Shown piece by piece: positions 51,181 to 51,623 of a stretch of 51,623 bases of DNA. The notes below the pieces were generated by a model. It was not told where the DNA came from and searched no databases. It saw only the letters and a list, made by a program, of their open reading frames with translations. Both the position numbers and the translations under genes were made by a program. The stretch's first letter is position 1. Every line of letters begins with the position of its first letter. The stretch is from Tubiluchus corallicola (lineage: Eukaryota > Priapulida > Priapulimorpha > Priapulimorphida > Tubiluchidae): positions 1 to 51,623 of the forward strand of contig JAQGDQ010001256.1 in assembly GCA_030141605.1 (NCBI GenBank), given 5' to 3'.

Positions 51181-51623
51181 GGATGGTATTGCAAGCACAC
51201 TATAACATTTTATGTTGCAGACCAAGATTTAGTACACCTTAACATTTTTTCAACTTCTGGGTTTTTTGTACTTTTTTTTGTTAATTGTCAACTACTGACC
51301 GTGTCGTTAAGAAAACGTTTTGTTAGATAACCTTTTGTTTGATAAACTTTTACAAGTTAGATAAGATGCTAAAGTAAGATTAGATAAGATATAAAAAGTA
51401 ACAAACAAAAATAAAAAAAGTAATTTTTTGTCGACAATTTTTTGTAAACATTGATAACAATTAAAATATATAAAGCAAGCTGGTTTCTGCATTTGGCTTC
51501 AGTAAGAACTGTGGGTATTCGTTAACCTTACATTGTCTATACCTTACATAACCTTACATACGTGGGAGGAATATAACAGTTATTATAGATGTTTAATTTA
51601 GTTTCGGGCGCTCTGAACGTATT

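Larger units (their letters stand above)
48693..51623 (+). other. Start of DNAJC12 intron 3, no further exon seen
   Basis: Scanned for the conserved DNAJC12 C-terminal block and found nothing. It holds the 73-bp duplication, a LINE-type tail of ATTACT repeats near 50590-50620, R1 copy d and AT-rich DNA. Confidence 0.5.

Overview
The window is animal nuclear DNA. It is AT-rich, its genes are split by GT-AG introns of about 0.5-3 kb, and it is dense in non-LTR retrotransposon remnants (CR1-like and RT-tail types), hAT, pogo/Tigger-like and piggyBac-like MITEs, LTR fragments and minisatellites. The protein-coding genes are conserved metazoan genes. One of them (CFAP299) is a motile-cilium gene, so the species makes flagella or cilia. 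I cannot assign a phylum; a marine-type invertebrate with large introns fits best (inference).

Layout, left to right. 1-5.6 kb: repeats with no gene I recognise, possibly holding the 5' UTR exon of the next gene. 5,621-10,271 (+): a complete four-exon HP1/CBX gene (chromodomain plus chromoshadow domain, 171 aa). 11,480-12,712 (+): an intronless BTB-BACK gene interrupted by one in-frame TAA. 15,147-21,696 (-): a complete six-exon CFAP299 (C4orf22) gene with an RFX X-box-like palindrome just upstream of its ATG. 21.7-26.4 kb: repeat-rich intergenic DNA with a fresh LINE insertion and a 27-copy 40-bp minisatellite. 26,425-44,504 (-): a complete eleven-exon SIRT1 gene (770 aa predicted), its introns packed with transposons and tandem arrays. 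45,746-48,692 (+): the first three coding exons of DNAJC12, continuing past the right edge.

All exon joins in HP1, CFAP299, SIRT1 and DNAJC12 were checked by hand: splice phases agree at every junction and the spliced proteins read collinearly with the vertebrate families. SIRT1 and DNAJC12 lie head to head with about 1.2 kb between start codons, the same arrangement as in human, so this looks like an old shared divergent promoter.

The most unusual structures are: a 32-bp minisatellite (about 37 copies) that runs directly into the 3' splice site of SIRT1 exon 8 and whose transcribed strand is almost free of AG; a duplicated, decayed copy of the last CFAP299 exon start with its splice acceptor; two MITE families with different ends but one common internal core that carries a CTCF-like motif; and a solo LTR with a heat-shock-element-like array next to its TATA box.
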